In this document: in pieces, positions 62,337-64,000 of the stretch
Numbering within the stretch: the stretch's first letter is position 1
Layout of the letters: each line of letters starts with the position of its first letter
NCBI GenBank assembly: GCA_903642265.1
Contig: CAHJWN010000002.1
Span: 1 to 64,000 of the forward strand
DNA: 64,000 bases
DNA from: Acidobacteriaceae bacterium
GTDB lineage: Bacteria; Acidobacteriota; Terriglobia; Terriglobales; Acidobacteriaceae
Direction of reading: 5' to 3'
The notes under the pieces: model-generated
Told to the model about the DNA's origin: nothing
Databases searched by the model: none
The model's input: only the letters and a program-made list of their open reading frames with translations
Translations under genes and position numbers: made by a program

Positions 62337-62505
62337 GCAGTCAGCTTTCCTATTTGGATTCATCGGGCCTGGATTGACTTGGAGGAGTCCCTGAAATCTC
62401 CACTCGCCCCATGCATCATACCTGTAGCATTCAATGTACAGATGCGACTCGGCAGTCTGCCGGTTGCTGACCTGGCGGCATTGAAGTCGATGGAAATGAG
62501 AAGAC

Positions 62506-64000
62506 TTGAGCGAACGAAAGCAGAATAAAAACCTTCCTCTTCATGCCTCCCGCATCGAGGATTATGCCCTGATTGGTGACTGTGAGACTGCTGCTCTCGT
62601 CTCCCGCGAGGGTTCGATGGACTGGCTCTGCCTGCCGTCCTTCTCGTCTGCCGCATGCTTTGCCGCCCTTTTGGGAACGGCAGACCATGGCTTCTGGAAG
62701 ATCGCTCCCGAAGGAAAAATCAAGCGCACACGCCGGGCGTATGCAGTGCAGACAATGATCGTCGAAACGACTTTTGAGACCTCCTCAGGCGCTGTCACGC
62801 TGATCGACTTCATGCCTATCAAGGGCGAGCACTCGAATGTGATTCGGATTGTGCGTGGCATCCGCGGAGAGGTCGCCATGCGGGCTGAACTTGCTTTGCG
62901 TTTCGATTACGGCCGCACGGTTCCGTGGGTGACACGCGACCAGAATGAGTTGCACGCTGTCGCCGGGCCAGACATGGTCGTTGTTCGCGCACGTCACGAG
63001 AGTGGCCGCAAGATTGATATGACCGGCGAGGGCCTGACGACAATCGCAGAATTCGTGGTCAGGCAAGGCGATACAGCATCGTTCACGTTGACCTACAGTT
63101 CTTCACTTGGCGAGGTGCCAAAGCCTGTCGATGTTGAGGCCTGCCTGACTGAAACGAAACGATATTGGACAAGCTGGATGACCGCCTGCACCTATAAGGG
63201 CGAGTACGCCGACGCAGTTGGGCGTTCCCTGATGACGTTGAAAGCGATGACATACAAGCCCTCGGGAGGCATTGTAGCCGCTGTAACCAGCTCACTTCCG
63301 GAGAGTATTGGCGGAGTACGCAACTGGGATTATCGGTACTGCTGGTTAAGGGACACGTCGTTTACGCTACTGGTGCTGATGCTTGCTGGATATCGCGATG
63401 AGGCCATCGAGTGGCGCAAGTGGCTGCTGCGCGCTGTAGCCGGCGACCCGGCACAAGTGCAGACAATCTACGGAATCTGCGGCGAGCGTGAGTTGCAGGA
63501 GTGGGAAGCCGACTGGCTCCCCGGCTACGAACATTCGAAGCCGGTCCGTATCGGCAATGGCGCGGTCGGACAGTTCCAACTCGATGTGTTCGGTGAGGTT
63601 GCTGCCGCGCTCGCCCGGACACCTCAAGCCGAAGATGACATTCGCGTCTCTGCGAGTGCGCTGCAGGCCTCGCTCATCAACCATCTCTGCGATGTATGGG
63701 AGAAACCTGATGAAGGCATCTGGGAGGTTCGTGGTCCGCGGCGCCACTTTACTCACTCGAAGGTGATGGCGTGGGTTGCCGTTGATCGCGCGATTAAGAG
63801 TGCAGATCGTTACGACCAAACGGCCGAAGTTAAGCGGTGGAAGAAAGTCCGCGAAAAGATCCGGGCCGAGGTCCTCAGCAAAGGATTTGATAAGAAGCTC
63901 AACAGCTTCGTTCAGTATTACGGTTCAAAGCAGCTGGATGCCTCGTGCCTGCGTATTGCGCTTGTCGGGTTTCTTCCGCCCGAAGATCCACGCATTATCG
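62506..64000 (+). CDS. glycoside hydrolase family 15 protein (glucoamylase/trehalase), partial
   Basis: The gene runs off the right edge, 498 codons visible. A TTG at 62506 gives MSERKQNKNLPLHASRIED, followed by ALIGDCETAALVSREGS, the usual GH15 opening; an in-frame stop lies eight bases before. GSMDWLCLPSFSS, GGVRNWDYRYCWLRDTSFTL (catalytic-side motif) and WEADWLPGYEHSKPVRIGNGA are typical of GH15, including bacterial trehalases. It is divergent from glgE with 169 bp between, which should hold promoters for both. It may use glycogen or trehalose. Confidence 0.9.
   Translation, partial: MSERKQNKNLPLHASRIEDYALIGDCETAALVSREGSMDWLCLPSFSSAACFAALLGTADHGFWKIAPEGKIKRTRRAYAVQTMIVETTFETSSGAVTLIDFMPIKGEHSNVIRIVRGIRGEVAMRAELALRFDYGRTVPWVTRDQNELHAVAGPDMVVVRARHESGRKIDMTGEGLTTIAEFVVRQGDTASFTLTYSSSLGEVPKPVDVEACLTETKRYWTSWMTACTYKGEYADAVGRSLMTLKAMTYKPSGGIVAAVTSSLPESIGGVRNWDYRYCWLRDTSFTLLVLMLAGYRDEAIEWRKWLLRAVAGDPAQVQTIYGICGERELQEWEADWLPGYEHSKPVRIGNGAVGQFQLDVFGEVAAALARTPQAEDDIRVSASALQASLINHLCDVWEKPDEGIWEVRGPRRHFTHSKVMAWVAVDRAIKSADRYDQTAEVKRWKKVREKIRAEVLSKGFDKKLNSFVQYYGSKQLDASCLRIALVGFLPPEDPRII

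Noticed and set aside
62196-62505. A 110-residue plus-strand frame across the glgE start
   Set aside because: It overlaps glgE and the gap; no family match. The GH15 start lies after it in another frame.

Overview
The window looks like a chromosomal stretch of an Acidobacteriota genome, most likely class Terriglobia (Granulicella, Edaphobacter or Terriglobus type). This is inferred from gene content: large TonB-dependent receptors with a carboxypeptidase-regulatory-like N-terminus, a DUF5666 secreted protein, a YpdA-type bacillithiol disulfide reductase, many uncharacterised secreted proteins, and a paired intergenic inverted repeat of a kind I recall from these genomes. Base composition looks moderately GC-rich throughout. 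I see no prophage, insertion sequence, integron or CRISPR array.

Layout. 1-0.7 kb: three tRNA genes (Thr-GGU, Tyr-GUA, Thr-UGU) on the minus strand. 0.9-6.5 kb: four envelope or secreted proteins of poorly known function and an M23 peptidase. 6.8-13.8 kb: housekeeping genes (thiL, a Cys/Met PLP enzyme, rsmD, rsmI), a site-2-protease relative that has lost its zinc motif, and a DUF433/PIN-like pair. 13.9-17.0 kb: an operon of cysteine synthase, JAMM protease, MoaD-like sulfur carrier and MoeB-rhodanese, resembling the protein-thiocarboxylate cysteine pathway of mycobacteria; the sulfur carrier ends in an unusual Cys-rich tail after its Gly-Gly. 17-20 kb: a TonB C-terminal fragment, an ENPP-type phosphodiesterase and homoserine dehydrogenase. 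20-28.8 kb: a nearly complete uric acid degradation cluster (guaD, allB, uraD, uraH, uricase, allC, allE, and a plant-type ureidoglycolate amidohydrolase) with a VOC protein and an aldehyde dehydrogenase.

28.8-39.4 kb: a 982-residue TonB-dependent receptor, a DUF5666 protein, an orphan gas-vesicle-type GvpL/F protein with its own terminator, an OmpA-family protein, a YdfG-like dehydrogenase and an ABC-2 transporter pair. 39.4-45.4 kb: a YpdA-like reductase, two response regulators (one with an Hpt domain), a PAS-GGDEF protein and the flagellar stator motAB. 45.5-52.5 kb: a second TonB-dependent receptor preceded by a Cys/His-rich secreted protein, tRNA-Pro, an outer-membrane OmpA-like protein, a lone xdhC and one or two very small membrane proteins. 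52.6-64 kb: an S53 peptidase, then an alpha-glucan/trehalose cluster (glgE, a treS-maltokinase fusion, a glycosyltransferase-like protein and a mechanosensitive-channel-like protein) with a divergent GH15 glucoamylase or trehalase running off the window.

Functionally, the uric acid cluster would turn guanine and urate into ammonia, CO2 and glyoxylate; the missing xanthine dehydrogenase may lie elsewhere, and the lone xdhC hints that it exists. The glgE/treS-mak genes would route trehalose through maltose and maltose-1-phosphate into alpha-glucan. The most interesting items are the sulfur-carrier operon with its Cys-rich tail, the orphan GvpL/F protein, and the zinc-less site-2 protease.
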